This document shows positions 1 through 13,507 of a stretch of DNA of 64,000 bases, one piece after another. Origin of the DNA: Misgurnus anguillicaudatus. Taxonomy: Eukaryota; Chordata; Actinopteri; Cypriniformes; Cobitidae. The first letter of the stretch is position 1, and every line of letters begins with the position of its first letter. The stretch covers positions 7,106,001 through 7,170,000 of the forward strand of contig NC_073354.2 of assembly GCF_027580225.2 (NCBI RefSeq). Direction: 5' to 3'. A program made the translations under genes and the position numbers. The notes under the pieces are model-generated. The model saw only the letters and a list, made by a program, of their open reading frames with translations, was not told the DNA's origin and did no database searches.

Positions 1-2981
1 CTCTTCGGAGATATAAAGGATGTCATACTATTCTATAGGTACTCTAGATTAACATCAGAAATGCAGAAACAGCGTGTGTTACGTGAGCTTTAAGATATGT
101 CAGTATAAGTTGTTTTGAGTTTGGACAGCTCTTACATTTATTTTAGTTTAGGACTAGTCTAATCCCTGTCCGGGAAACCGCCCCCAAATTATGCAAATCT
201 ATGAGTCTGACATCCTATAGGCCTATGCATTTGTTGCACATGTCATTATGCACAATTGATCAAACTTTGAAGGAAGTTATAAGACTCAACCTCCTTTACT
301 AATTATAAGCAAGATACCCCAAAAGATTCAATTAACAAGAAAAACGACATACTGAATCAGCATCAATATGTCTTATTAACCCTCTGGGGTCCGACCATTT
401 TGGGACACTGTCAGAGGTTCTGACATGCTCTTACATTTGGTCTTTTTTCAGTTGCTTTAAAACATAATAATGGCAAGTGTCTCATACCACTGCGTTCAGC
501 ACAAACTGGGCTAAAATATTATATGAGCTACATGTATGTACATGTTTGTATTTTTGAGAGAAAAATGTTTATGCGTGGCTTTTAAAAAAGCAAAATTCAA
601 AAAGTCACTGATATAAGTCCACAAAACCCATACTAAACATGTTTTAACAAGACTTTCCTAAACAGAATCTAGTAGTCTAGAGTTTTTTCTTTAAAATTAT
701 GTGAAAATCATCCTGCCTACTTATTCACATAAAACAATGTATTGATTTAGAAATTGTAAGACACTTTTTGTTTAGAGGGGTCGTATGCGAGAAGGATTGA
801 TTGACAGCTAGCAAACAAAGGCTCGCATAATGATACTTTAAGCAGGAATCTGAGAGTGAACTACAGTAAAGAATGTGAGGACAAATGTATACATGTTTGT
901 TTGAGGTTTATTAAGTTAACAATATAATCAAAATAGAAATGATGGTCAATAGGACATTTTCAGTTTATTTGGAAACAAACCCTATTCAAAAACTTTGTAT
1001 AAACTAAGAAACTGATACACAACAGAGCTGTAAACTTCATGTGGCTCATGTTACCATATAACTTTTTGTCCAAAAAGTGTTTTTCCACTTCATAGTTTTG
1101 TACTGATGAGAGAGATGCAGACCTCTAAGAGAGTTATAAACAGCTGTAAGCATAAATTGTCCACAGAAATACCTTTACATATATAACTGATGGGTAAATG
1201 TCACTGATACTACATTCACATAAACTATCTTGTACATAAACTAAATCTCAGATAAACATCTGCAGCGATTAGTTATATATAAAGCTGTTTTCAGATGACT
1301 GTTTTCAGATGCCCATCCCCTTATCGTCTAGCTTCTGTTTTAAACGTGTTTCTGTAAGCGCTTATGAATTTTAAAAACACATCGCATATGGCGCGTCCAT
1401 GTGCGCGAGCTCGCGTCTCCGTGTAACGCGGCGCTCATAAAAACGGTGTCGCGTGTAAAGCGCATTGTATGGAATTGCCTTGCATGTAAACAATATGGAA
1501 TCATTTTACAGCAAACCCCGCAGTGCAGCATTACTCAAAGTTACCATGAAGGATACGAAAGTGAATAACTGTGTCTAACGCTGTAAAACATGTAAAAGAT
1601 GACGTGTAACAGAATAACGGGGACACCAGCGCCAGCATTTTTCCTGATTTTCACAAAAGTTTAATGCCTTCCAGAAAATGTTCTTCTTAAAATATATAAA
1701 CACACAATATATCAAATGAAAGAACAGACCCTCTGCTTAAAAAAAACACGTTTCATCCTACCTGCATTTGTTCTCTTTTAACACCTCTCTAATATGGGTA
1801 GGTTTCTTCAAAAACACAGAATTTGAAGCACGTTTTTTGGTGAAAAACTTTTGATATAGATCAGATGCAGAGCGATCCTCAAAACTTACACAGACATACA
1901 GCAGGGAAGCGTTGGCAGGGAAGCGTTTTCTCTTAATTGACGAGTTAACTCATCAATGGTGGGGAAAGAGTTAAAATTGACAATGAATAGGCATAAAAAT
2001 AAAAAGAGCATATATATTTTGTCACTTAAAGGAAACATTTGTAACACATGCAAACTTTATGGTTTGTTTCTTTTAGACTTGGACAGATGGCCGCATGGGC
2101 AATTAATCTCTACATCTTCAGATTCTGCCGTCATGCCACTTCATCACAAACATTATCATATGAATGTGTGTTGACTTTACCCCTGCACTTTTTGTACGTA
2201 ATTATCAGACGATTAAAGTCCATTAATAGAAACAGTTTTAATTATTTTTTACACAATATTTTCATTACTTTTCATTACTAAAAAATCCCAACATGTAATG
2301 CTCATTTGAACCTATGGAGGCCGCCATTATGTTTCGCATTATGTTTCATATAGGGCATTCTGAGTCGATGACTTGTAATGTTTGTTGCGAAATATTACTA
2401 CAGTTTACTATTGTAAGTACTATGGTATCTTCTATAGTTGTTTAAGTGAGAATGTTTTACTCCCCACTCCCACCTTCTTACCTTGCAGATCATCTTTATT
2501 TTGATCATCTTTCTTTTGCATGTTTTCTGTATTGTTTATTATTTTTGTTAATCTACGGTTCATGAAAGGTCTGAACAGAAGATGTTCTTGTATTTTTAAA
2601 GGCATGCAGATATCAATACCACATAGTGCCACATACTGTCTGTGTACATTTATAACTCTCATCTTCTGTTTCACATCATTTTACAATCAACTAATTAAAG
2701 ACTTGTTTATGTGTTTACCTTGCTATAGTGTTAACAGAAGTTTTGATTGCAACCTTTTAACCTCATGTGTTGTGATATAAACAAAATGTCTGAGTCCGAG
2801 TGAAACTTTTTCAAAGTTTATTAAATCTATGACATCTGTACAAGTTTTCATTTTACGTTCATATAGCCAGTCCCAGTGTTAATCTATTACTCCATACTTG
2901 TGTTTATCGGGGTACCCTTTGACACATCTTGAGCAAAGTTTACAAAATGTATAGTCACTTGTAGTAGATAACGCACCTTAT
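1..2981. other. No gene recognised; AT-rich intergenic or mei4 3' intron DNA
   Basis: Only short open frames with no recognisable protein similarity occur here. Because the 3' exons of mei4 are missing from the window, this stretch may belong to a mei4 intron. No clear terminal repeats were recognised. Confidence 0.5.
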
Positions 2982-3107
2982 CGTTCCCTTTCAGTCGGTC
3001 ACTACGACGTCACATCGTGACCGACAAATTGGGAACTCGCTTAGAGGGACCAATCTGCTTTGATAACTACTAAAATGCCAATTAACTTGGCATTGAGGTA
3101 TATATAT
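2982..3107 (+). mobile_element. Solo fragment of a DIRS-like terminal repeat
   Basis: The stretch starting TTCCCTTTCAGTCGGTCACT and containing the palindrome GTCACNTCGTGAC nearly matches the start of the large element at 61303, including a downstream block that ends near 'aacttggcat'. No coding part follows, so this looks like a terminal-repeat remnant of the same family. Confidence 0.75.
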
Positions 3108-4153
3108 AGTATAGTTATTATTGTCATTATATATACAATGCAATATGTAAAGTTGATCAACATATTTGTCACCTAGATTGGATCTCACTAACATTAAATT
3201 GAAAATAAATGTCTCTCACATTTGGGTTATGTCACATTATTCCTGTTGGTACATTTCAGCATTATACACTTGATTAGCCAAGCTAACTGCATAAATGGCT
3301 TTTCATATTTTGATGTATTCAATATTAAGTTGTTGTTTTTGTTGCATTAGTTAATATTTGCTTCACAGTATTGGATATTATATGCTAACAGAAATGTATA
3401 CACAGTATTTGATGCTACCATTGAATTGTCAAGATCGGATTACCTTGCTTGTTTTGAGATATGCAGGTTATATGATAAAGAAGAGATTTTAACGTTCTGA
3501 TATCAACCCCCATTTACACGAGGATGTATGGATTAAAAAGTCATACTGGTTTGTTATAGCATAAGGAGGTCAAGTAAAAGACCATTTTTATCATATATGA
3601 CCAACCCGGATATTCCCATAGATTTAAAGGTGGGGCTTTGGGTGGTGCCCGAAAGCTAGAATAACTATTATGGTGTTGCTAAGAAACTTTGAAACCATTT
3701 GAGTTTTGGTTCCTTGTCACTTTCACATTTGGCTCAGTCACAGGGACATTGTTGACATTAGGATTAGGGTTTATAATTTGTTAATATTGCTTTTAATACC
3801 ACAGTCCATATACATTAAGGTATGTATGAGGCTTAAGATGATGCGAGTCCATTTATTTATATGGTTAAAATGTGATGTCGATGTAATTTATTTTAATCTA
3901 AATCTTTCTATTCAGAAACTGATAACAGACAATTATTTTACAGTTAGTATCACTATTAGAAATCTTATTAAATAGTGTGCAATATAGCCTTATGTATTTT
4001 ATATAAAGTTCATCATTCTCCTGTTTTTATGATTTCTGTTTCGTTTTTTTAATTATAAATATTTTGCAGTAGTTATGCAGCTGTTTGCCAGTAGATTTAA
4101 ATGTATATTTTTTACTTGCAACAGTTTGTTCAAAGTTAAATAAGCACTAAATA
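3108..4153. other. No gene or clear repeat seen
   Basis: AT-rich noncoding sequence. The 89-codon open frame at 3706-3975 is low complexity and resembles nothing I know. Confidence 0.4.
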
Positions 4154-4328
4154 TTAACAAGTCTTTGTCTTTAAAGAATAAAACTATAAATAACAGCCCC
4201 ATGCAAAGCATTCTGGGAACCAGAAATCCTCATCAACGTTTCAATTTTTTTCCTTTTTTAGTTCCCAGAATGCTTTGCATGAGGCTGTTATTTTATAGTT
4301 TTATTCTGTAAAGATAAAAACTTGTTAA
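4154..4328. repeat. Fold-back miniature element with TTAA ends
   Basis: The left arm (TTAACAAGTCTTTGTCTTTA onward, with CATGCAAAGCATTCTGGGAA) is repeated in reverse complement on the right and closes with CTTGTTAA. Arms are about 70 bp with a T-rich loop near 4240. TTAA at both ends suggests a TTAA-specific family. A partial relative lies near 12385-12420. Confidence 0.8.
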
Positions 4329-5055
4329 AGGAATGGTCTACTCATTTTCAATATTGAAGTGTGTTATTGCCTTGACTGGGAGTTGTTGATGCATCCCTCT
4401 ATCATCTGTGTGCGTGCACGTAAGCGCTGGAGCGCGCTGCGACGCTTCGATAGCATTTAGCTTAGCCCCATTCATTCAATGGTACCATTTAGAGATAAAG
4501 TTAGAAGTGAGCAAACACATCAACGTTTTTCCTATTTAAGACGAGTAGTTATACGAGCAAGTTTGGTGGTACAAAATAAAACATAGCGCTTTTCGAAGCG
4601 GTTTTAAAAGAGGAACTATATTTTATGGCGTAATAGCACTTTTGGGAGTACTTGGACTCGCCTGAAAAGTCCGCTCCCCTTCTCACTCTCATAATGGGAG
4701 AGGGAGGGTGTTACTGCGCCGAGTCGAAGTACTACCAAAAGTGCTATTATGCCATACAATATAGTTCCTCTTTTAAATCCGCTTAGAAAAGCACTACGTT
4801 TTATTTTGTACCACCAAACTTGCTCGTATAACTACTCGTCTTAAATAGGAAAAACGTTGATGTGTTTGGTCACTTCTAACTTTATCTCTAAATGGTACCA
4901 TTGAATGAATGGGGCTAAGCTAAATGCTATCGAAGCGTCGCAGTGCGCTCCAGCGCTTACGTGCACGCACACAGATGATAGAGGGATGTATCAACAATTC
5001 TTAGTTAAGGTAATAACATATTTTAATATTGAAAATGAGTAGACTATTCCTTTAA
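4325..5055. repeat. Long fold-back element (reference copy), arms of about 350 bp
   Basis: The sequence starts TTAAAGGAATGGTCTACTCA and ends with its near reverse complement, GAGTAGACTATTCCTTTAA. The arms match over nearly their whole length around a centre near 4690, so a transcript would fold into a long double-stranded hairpin. It shares its TTAA with the preceding fold-back. A second, truncated and heavily altered copy lies at 33887-34346. The family is typical of cyprinid TTAA-flanked miniature elements. Confidence 0.85.
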
Positions 5056-7264
5056 TGTTTAATGTTCATTTAACTTCGAACAAACTATTGCTAGTAAATA
5101 ACATAAATCTAAATCTATAGTAAGTTTTTACAGTGTACAGCTGCTATGCAACAATGCAAAATTGTGAGAAATAGAAATTGAATTGATTGTACACATGTCC
5201 ATCAACCAACAGAAAGCACGGACCACTAGGAATCCCCCAGTGGTCCCACTGGTTAGTACTGTACATCCCTGAATGTTACTGTATATCCACGCATGGTTGT
5301 GGTAATGTGGTGAAACTGACCTGACAGATGTCCCACAGGTGTTGTGACAGCTGAACAATCTGTGACATGAGAAACTCAACAAGAGCGACTCTCATGACAC
5401 GACTTTTTCCCAGAGCAATAAGACATTCAGACAGCATGACCTTCACTGAAAACTAACAACAGATACACATCACATCAGACATATGACCACATTACTCAGA
5501 CTCTTACATTACAAATAATCTCACACAGAATTTCTTAAAAACACTCATGTGCAAATAAACATGTTCATATAACTGGACACATTTACAGTAAATAAGAAGA
5601 ATAGTGGACCAAAACAAGTCATGTAAATAGTCCAACAGAGGAAAAGATATGATCAAACTGAAACTGCACACACTGAAAGCACTTTGAAGCAAGCTTTGCT
5701 TTTTAGTGACTGTATAATGCAGGGGTCTCAAACTCAAACTGGTTTGGGGCCATTTCTAAGACAGACATTTCATCGGGGGGCCGCAGTGCTATTTTAACGT
5801 TAAAAAAGTACAATATTTCTCTAAATGTCATGTTTAATTTCTATTATTTAATGTATAATAATACTTAAAAATATATAAGCAGTGGTTTTGTCTTTTTAAT
5901 ATACATTACTTTATAAAAGTAAATCTTTTCTTAACCTTATCTTAACTAAGACCTATTATAACCTTGCACTAAACTAACAAATTAAATTTCTGTATACATT
6001 TATAAAAAATTACCACCAGTAAGTGTTTGTGTTTTGATTTATTTTGGATTGTTTTCAGTCATAGTATTGGCTTCATTAGGTTCTTTGTTATTTCAGTTTT
6101 AAGGAATTTTCTATTATATGTGGGAAAATATTAATAAGCGAAGTGATCCCATAACTTTTGAATGGGTAGTCCATGTTATATATAAGCTAGTTGGACAGAA
6201 AAAAATAACAATACTGCTCTATGTGTAATTGAATAGTAAGCTACATAATAATATATTATACTTCATATATAATGCTATAAACACAGACCTCTATTGCAGT
6301 TTATGTCTGCCCTGTACAGTATAATCTTTCTGAGGTTACAGTAAAATGAGGTTTGTGTATTTTTCCATCTAAATGAACCATGCAATATTCGCAAACTCAC
6401 TTAAAGGAACAGTACACCAAATGATATAGACTGTATATGACCTTTCATACAAAAACTTTGACTCATACTTACAGAAAACATTAAAAATCCCAATAGAGTT
6501 ATATTTTATGATGGTTGCATGTGCTATTTTGTGGCCTCTTCCCGCTTGCATTACACTAATTTGAACTAACACATTGATGCTCATCAGAAGGCCTTACACA
6601 ATCTCCCAAACATAATAATCAGAATAATACGATTAGACTTTACTTTTATGATTTTGAAACAACCTACTAAGGGAATCGGCTACAGAAATATTAAATAATA
6701 CACTGTAGTCAGTCCCACTACAAGGGGTTTGAGAAAAAAAGTGGGGTAAGATGAGCCTGGTGGAATGTTAATCCACCCATACATTCATCATGTGACTACT
6801 GTATATACAGTACTGTAAGCAGGAAGTATTTAAGTACGGGAAAAACATGCTTGGTGCCATTAAATGTAAAGGGTCAAACAGTGGTTAAGTGCTTCTGCAC
6901 ACACAGACAGCTGGATTTCACATCAACACCACTACAAAACCAAAACCATGATGGGCTCTTTAAAAAACAAAAAATTTGGACAAATAAAGGTTAGATTGAA
7001 TTTACTTCAAGTGTTTGTTTTTTGTTTTAATGACAGGATAGATTGTGGAGGGATGTGTCCGAGACTGAAATAACATGATAAGAGTGATAAGCTATACTTA
7101 CTGTCCAGGAGGAAAAGTGGGAGATAAAACAAACACAAATCCTAGGAACTCTACTAGGAAATGTTGACATTTGAAGAGCAATGAGAGAATTCATATTGTT
7201 GTTGCTGCTTTATCTTTGGGTTAGAATTGATGTGACGTTTTAGGATGTGTAGCATGTTAGCTAA
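5056..7264. other. Noncoding; one hAT-like terminal fragment
   Basis: Near 5719-5800 the text 'caggggtctcaaactcaaact' followed by 'gggccgcagtgc' resembles the end of a hAT-type element. Nothing else is supportable; the open frames are short and unremarkable. Confidence 0.4.
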
Positions 7265-7272
7265 CTGAACAG

Positions 7273-8494
7273 TAGGGTTGTAACGGTATACCGGTATGGC
7301 GGTATACCATGATATTAACATTATCATACCGTAAACATTTGCTTATTCACGGTTTTGTAAAAAAATTAATAAAGCAGATCTCACGTACACTGCTGCGCAT
7401 ATGCAACTTCATTCCACGTGACTGCTAGACGCCACTCGTTTATGTACAGCAGACAAAATGTCAGAGCCAGAGACTACAAATTCTAACCTGCAGTATCGGA
7501 TATGCGCGTCGCACTTTCAAGTTCAATGTGGCAATCCAGTCGAATTAACAATCATACAGTAGCCTATAAAGATCACGTCAAGAATGAAAACATGGTGCTG
7601 GGATTTGTTGTAAAAAGAATTTGCAATCTTAGACTTTATTCAGTCCACTAGAAAATTACCACACTTTCAGCATATACGGTGATATCATGTAGTATTAGCA
7701 ATGTACGACTTCACTTACATAATTTTAAAGAGATTGCAAGCATTATGTAGACATGACATTTATCTTCTGATGATATAAAAAGTATTTGTTACAGTAATTT
7801 TTCTGACGAGTTTTTGAAAAGACGTCACTGATAGAGAGATAACAGAACGCGCATTATGTATATTTTCCTAATTTTGTGAAAAGCACAACATTCAGTTTTT
7901 ATAGACACACAAAAAATGACACTTTAACGTTTTAAATGATGTATAAATCATATCTGCATGTCCAAAATCAGCAGAGTAATCCGAGTCTCTTTGCGCAGTG
8001 ATTGAAACAGAAAGAGTTTGCGCCGCGACCGCAGGGAATTAATGTTCATAGTGTTTGTTTTTAACAATGTGCTGCGCTGCCGCACGTCGAAAGTAAACAT
8101 AGCGATCCAGTGAAAGTAGCGCATTAAATTTGGGGTGGCACACGGGGTGGCCAGTTACATGTCAAGGGTGTCCAGTGCCACCCTGGACACCCCTCTGGCT
8201 CCGCCACTGTATGTAGGCAATTTCTAAAGAAAAATAACTTATTCCTTTTTTGTTCAAATGAGAGGTGCAGCTTTATTTTGCCTTTTTTTCCCCAAAGTTT
8301 ATTTTTTCACAAAAAGTTTTATAAAATAAACCAAATGTTTAACCAAAAACCATATCTGTTTGTATTCATTTAAGGGTCATTGTAGCTGATGATTATAATG
8401 ATGGTTTAATACCATATACCGCGAAACCGTGAAAATCATGATAGTTTCCAAGACGATTATCATACCGTGCAAATCTCATACCGTTACAACCCTA
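7273..8494. mobile_element. Non-autonomous hAT transposon with intact 8-bp target duplication
   Basis: The element begins TAGGGTTGTAACGGTATACC and ends GGTATGAGATTTGC-type sequence closing with GTTACAACCCTA. It is flanked on both sides by CTGAACAG (7265-7272 and 8495-8502). An 8-bp duplication is the hAT hallmark. It is 1222 bp long with no transposase frame, so it is non-autonomous. Confidence 0.88.
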
Positions 8495-8628
8495 CTGAAC
8501 AGTGGGCTTGAAATGGGTGGGGAATACAAAGAATGAATATGTACATGTTGTACAATAGTCCTTCTCAAACTTTTTTGGCGTGCTGTGTATGATGCATCCC
8601 TTTGTGCCTCCCCAAAGAAAATGTATTA

Positions 8629-8911
8629 CACTCTAAAAAAACAAACGGTGCTATATAGCACCAAAACTGTTGATTTGAATCGTAACCATAGAAGAACCGT
8701 TTTTAGTGCCATATAGCACCAGTGAAGCACCTGTGTAGAACCATATAGGTGCCATATAGCACCACTATAGCACCACATTTGGTTCAACATAGCACTATAT
8801 GGTTCTACACAGGTGCTTCACCGGTGCTATATGGCACTAAAAACGGTTCTTCTATGATTACGAGCAAAGAACCACTTTTGGTGCTATATAGCACCGTTTG
8901 TTTTTAGAGTG
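8629..8911. repeat. Palindromic TA-flanked miniature element
   Basis: Ends CACTCTAAAAA and TTTTTAGAGTG are flanked by TA. The interior is an almost complete palindrome built on 'ggtgctatatagcacc' and 'agaaccgtttttagtgcc'. The TA duplication points to a Tc1/mariner-type source. Confidence 0.82.
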
Positions 8912-9338
8912 TACTTAAAGGGTCCATTTCATGAAAATCTGACTTCTTTATGTTTAAGTGCTATAATTGGGTCCCCAGTGCTGAAAATGTGAAAAAGATC
9001 AACCCAGTAACTTAGTTTTGGCTCCTATAGTTATGTCAGAAGGGGATAATACCGCCCCTTAATTGGCACTATCCAACCACGGCATTGCCATTTAGTGCAG
9101 AGATCAGCTCATTTGCAAGGACACACCACAATGGCACATTTTTGCTCACACCTACAAAGTGGCAATTTTATCATGCTATCATAAATTATCTATATGGTAT
9201 TTTGAGCTAGAACTTCACATATGTACTCTGGGGACACCAAAGATTTAATTTACATTTTGTGAAACATTTGTGAAATGTCCCCCCTTTAAAATTTGAATTA
9301 AACAAAACATATTAAATTATACAATGTAGTGCTGTGTA

Positions 9339-9691
9339 GTGCTGCCTCACGATTAGTCGCGACTAATCGTTTGCAGAATAAAAGTTTTTGTTTACATAAT
9401 ATATGTGTGTGTACTGTGTATAACAATTATGTATAAATACACATACACACATGCATGTATATAATTAAGAAACATTTGCATGTGTATATACATGTTTATA
9501 TTTATATATAATCTATATTATATATAAATATAAATATTTATTATATAAATATATTTTTTTCTTACAATTATACATTTATGTGTGTGTATTTATATAAACA
9601 TAATTATTATACACAGTACACACACATTTATTATGTAAACAAAAACTTTTATTCTGCAAACGATTAGTCGCGACTAATCGTGAGGCAGCAC
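9339..9691. mobile_element. Miniature element with terminal inverted repeats of about 70 bp
   Basis: The left end GTGCTGCCTCACGATTAGTC is mirrored at the right end (gactaatcgtgaggcagcac). The arms continue through 'cgtttgcagaataaaagtttttgtttacataat'. The core is AT-rich with TATA runs. A degraded half-copy is visible near 50117-50205. Confidence 0.8.
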
Positions 9692-9883
9692 TAGTGCTGT
9701 TGGTTTTTTGTACCACCAGTGACTTACTGAGTATGATATCACTGGGTGGTACATTGGGTTTTGGAAATATATTGGAATATTTTCCTAACTGGATACAGGA
9801 TGAGATAATACTGTCTATATCTGGTGTGATATGATTCTCCTTCTTTGCAACAGAAGCTCTGCCAGAAATGCACACTGAGGTCA

Positions 9884-10968
9884 CACTGAAAAAACGAACT
9901 TTTTGGTGTAGTAATATTTATTAGATTAACTCTCATAATTTCTACATAATAATATTAACATTTATTGAGAACTAGATTTTCCTAAGTAAAATGATGATAA
10001 ATACACAAAATATTCATGTAAAAAAATGAACTGTGTGGGAATAGTAAGTCTTATTAGATATTTTCTTGTATTATTTAACTGTTTTATAGTCACTGCACAT
10101 AGTCCTAAAATAATTAAGTACATTTAAATCACAAACTTTAGCAGATTCAAGTAAAAATCTTAGTTCATTTTACTTAAAAATTTTAAATCCATTAAACTAA
10201 AAAATCTAAGTAAAATTTACTTACATTTATTTGCACATGTTGTAAGGAATACCCACAATTCTTTGTGCCTGAATATTTTTATTTTTTAAGCTTTATCACA
10301 GAATAAGAACTGATAAGAACTTTAATTACTTAAATATTTGTTAGCAAAATGTCATAAATGTTTAAGCTCTTATATTATTGATGTTGTTTTGTTGTAAATA
10401 ATAATTTTGTGAAGTCACCGTTCAGGTGATCAGTGTTTCTTTACATGAAGCCTGTTCAGAACGTTGTATTGCAATTCTCTCCACAGTGCTGATAACGCAT
10501 ATCAGAAACACAGTTTGTGTGCGTTTCTGTTCCGAATCAAGTTTATTCAATGACTGACTTGTTGTCAGTCAAGAATTTTGTGTTATAATGCCATTTATAA
10601 CACTAAAAATAACTAGGTCCATAGGAATATGTTAAAGAAAATAACAAATACGAAAATACAATTTATTTAATATTATTAGGACAGCAATGCTTCAATTTTC
10701 AAAAAAAACTAATAAACTTTACCTTAACGATTAAAATAAATCTAACTTCTAAATAAAATAATTAAGTAACATTTAATTAGTTATTTAACATATGTTTTAT
10801 CATGCAATTTTAAGTAAATTTTATTTGATTTTAGTAGGTAAGTTTTTTCTTATAAAAAGCAGTAAATTTTACTTAAAAAGAGTTTGTGCAAATTGTTACG
10901 AGGATTTTTACAGTTATACAACTGTATACAGTTTACAAAGTAAATTTTACAAGTTGTTTTTTTCAGTG
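9884..10968. mobile_element. Probable CACTGAAAAAA-ended element, degraded
   Basis: The stretch opens with CACTGAAAAAACGAACTT and closes with AAGTTGTTTTTTTCAGTG, a plausible inverted terminal pair. The inside is AT-rich with several 'ttttacttaaaa'-type repeats. No transposase is seen. Confidence 0.5.
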
Positions 10969-12516
10969 CAGATGTAAGTTTTTCAACCAGCTTGCATGTT
11001 GTGAAGCTGTATATATAATAAAGTAAGCTGTTTAAATAAAGGTGATGTTTTGTGATGAGGCTCACATGAGGCTTTGACTTGCATGTAAATATTTATTCCA
11101 CGCCATAGAAAATACTGAGATATTTATAGAATACCCCATCCATCAAAATAACAAATAAAAAACAACATTTTTTTACAGAGATATGAATTTCAGTCAATAT
11201 CAGCCGTTCTATAGGGTTTTATTTAGACAATGTAAGCTATATTTTTTACACTCACTCTTGTTCCAATACTTAAAATTAGACCGTGTTTATTATCATAAAA
11301 CTATTTAATCATATTGATCATAAAAAAATGTTCTTGGTAATTCATAAATAATAATATTTGTGTTTCGCAATTTTTGTTATCTTATTTGATGTATAAAACA
11401 TTATAAGCACATTCTCAATGTAGCCTCAAGGGGCGCTGTAGTAGGCATTACCTTAGACCAGGGGTTCCCAAACTTTTTATTTTGTGACCCATTTAAATAG
11501 GTTTATTACACATCACTCTAAAATGTTTGATTCTGATTGGCCAGTCGCAACATTAAAAGGTCTGTTATTCTAAGATAACAACTGCCTGAAACTAATAACA
11601 CATGGTAACGCAGATGCTGCAAATCATTTTGACAGGTATAATTTCATATAACAGAAAAATAAAGATCTTTTGATAAAATAAATTATATTTACAAACAATT
11701 AAACCAAATAGTGTTTGTGACATTTGAATGTCTTGTCTTATTTTTAAAGCTAATGTAATAGACAGATATATTACTGTATTGCTGTTGTCAATAAATTACA
11801 AATGTGGTTAATACCAGGTGAAATTTTGAACAAATGTAAAACAACTTCAGTATAATTTTACTTTGAACATAAGCAGAGCATTGTTACTTTGACCCTGGGA
11901 CGAAAGTAACACACAGGTGGGTCAAAAGTAACACAACAGAACAAGATAGATGTGTTACACTTGTTTTTAGTAAATATATCTGACTATGACCTTGTTAATA
12001 TGTAACAGCAAACATATTTATTTTGTCATTTATCTTTGCAAAAAAATAATGAAATTACATTTTCATTTTAAATTTCAGTTTCATCAAATGTTTCAAAAGC
12101 AACCTGACAGTACAAACTTAAATTTTTGACTATTTTTAAGGCATACTTCTATAATGGAATATTTCTGATTTAATCATGTAAAACTCTCTCTTTTCTTTCC
12201 ATATTTATTATACCACATTATGATGAGCAAGAAGAACAATGTTAACTACAAAACTCAAAGAAGAAAAAGAAACTCTTCTAAATCTCAGAGATAAATAACA
12301 TTAAACACTAACAAGTCTTTTATTTAGTTAAAATCATTAAATAATAAAATTCTGTTTATTTTATTTTTTTAATATTACTCTGCAAATGCAGTCCCATGCA
12401 AAGCATGCTGGGAACTACTGGTCCACTGCCTAGTTAGTTATTTCTACCAAAACCGGAGACTTGAATTTATATGGGCGTGTTATACTAATGACGATCGTTT
12501 TCAGCCGCAGCATTTA
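10969..12516. other. Noncoding; hAT-like end fragment near 11460
   Basis: 'Ggggttcccaaactttttat' at 11460-11480 resembles hAT terminal sequence seen again at 29480 and 47889. 'Catgcaaagcatgctgggaac' near 12393-12415 is a partial relative of the fold-back at 4154. No gene is seen. Confidence 0.4.
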
Positions 12517-13267
12517 GGCTATGTTTACACGTGGGCAGCTTTTTTCATAAACGGACATTTCAACCTCTCCGGTTTCAAAAATAATATTGTGCACACATGT
12601 CAGTTTTCAGAAAAGTTTACACGTAACCGTGCATATATGCCGTCAAGAGAAGCTCAAGCCCGCATAAGCCAATCAGCGGCAGCGCTGGTGGTGAAGCGAA
12701 CTGGTTCTTCATGTTGGAGGGAGGAGTTGTTGCAGTAGGTGATCGATGACATCAAAGTACCGCGAGAGGGAGTTGAGGAAATTACACGTAGAGGTCTAAT
12801 TTCGAATCGCTCTCGCGGTACTTTGACATCATCCGTCTGTCGGTTCTTGCAGCGCCGCATGAAGTCAAACACGCGTAAAATTGCTGACCTCCGAGCACTC
12901 GTCTATGCTCCTCGACATAATGGAGCAGCTATATTTGCAAATACAAACACACGAAATGAGTTTGCACGAACATAAATGTGATCTTGGAAGCGTTCAGAGT
13001 AGCAGTCACATGTAAACATAGGTCGCACTTTTGACGTAGGTGCGTGCTCTGGTGCATACTCTGTGATGTTGCCTGCTTAAACATCCATTTGTCTCAGTTT
13101 ACATGCAACTGTGCAACCGAAGATTTTCAAGATCTCCACTCTGGACGGAGTTTTTTAGAAACAATCGGTTTCAGAGGCGAGTTTTCCGTTTGCGTGTAAA
13201 CGAGGGGCACAAACGAAGATAAATCTCTCAGTTTTTAAAAATAACCATGTACGTGTAAACAGGGCAG
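12517..13267. mobile_element. Transposon-like unit with GTTTACACGT ends and an internal palindrome
   Basis: 'Ctatgtttacacgt' at the left is mirrored by 'acgtgtaaacaggg' at the right. Inside, 'gacatcaaagtaccgcgaga' (12748) faces 'ctctcgcggtactttgacatc' (12811). The same internal module recurs near 15219-15250 and 54630-54710. The two short open frames across it are by-products of the palindrome. Confidence 0.6.
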
Positions 13268-13507
13268 ATATTGCGTACACCTGAATTTCAAAGGTACCCA
13301 CAGTTTCATAAATTAGGTGGTGAGAGGAGTGTAAGCATAATCTTACGCCGATACTGTATGGCCGTTTCTACGCAAGAATGATAAATGAGGGCCAGTGTGA
13401 ATTTTGCAGAGAAAAAAGCTTCTGACATGTTTATGCCAGAAGCTACTAAACACCAGTTGGGCACGAACAATTGGACTGTGAAATATGACTTTAAACTTTT
13501 CTCTTAC

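Noticed and set aside
8629..8911. CRISPR-like or tandem repeat array
   Set aside because: The 'gctatatagcacc' units are arranged as one palindrome with TA-flanked transposon ends, not as spaced direct repeats.
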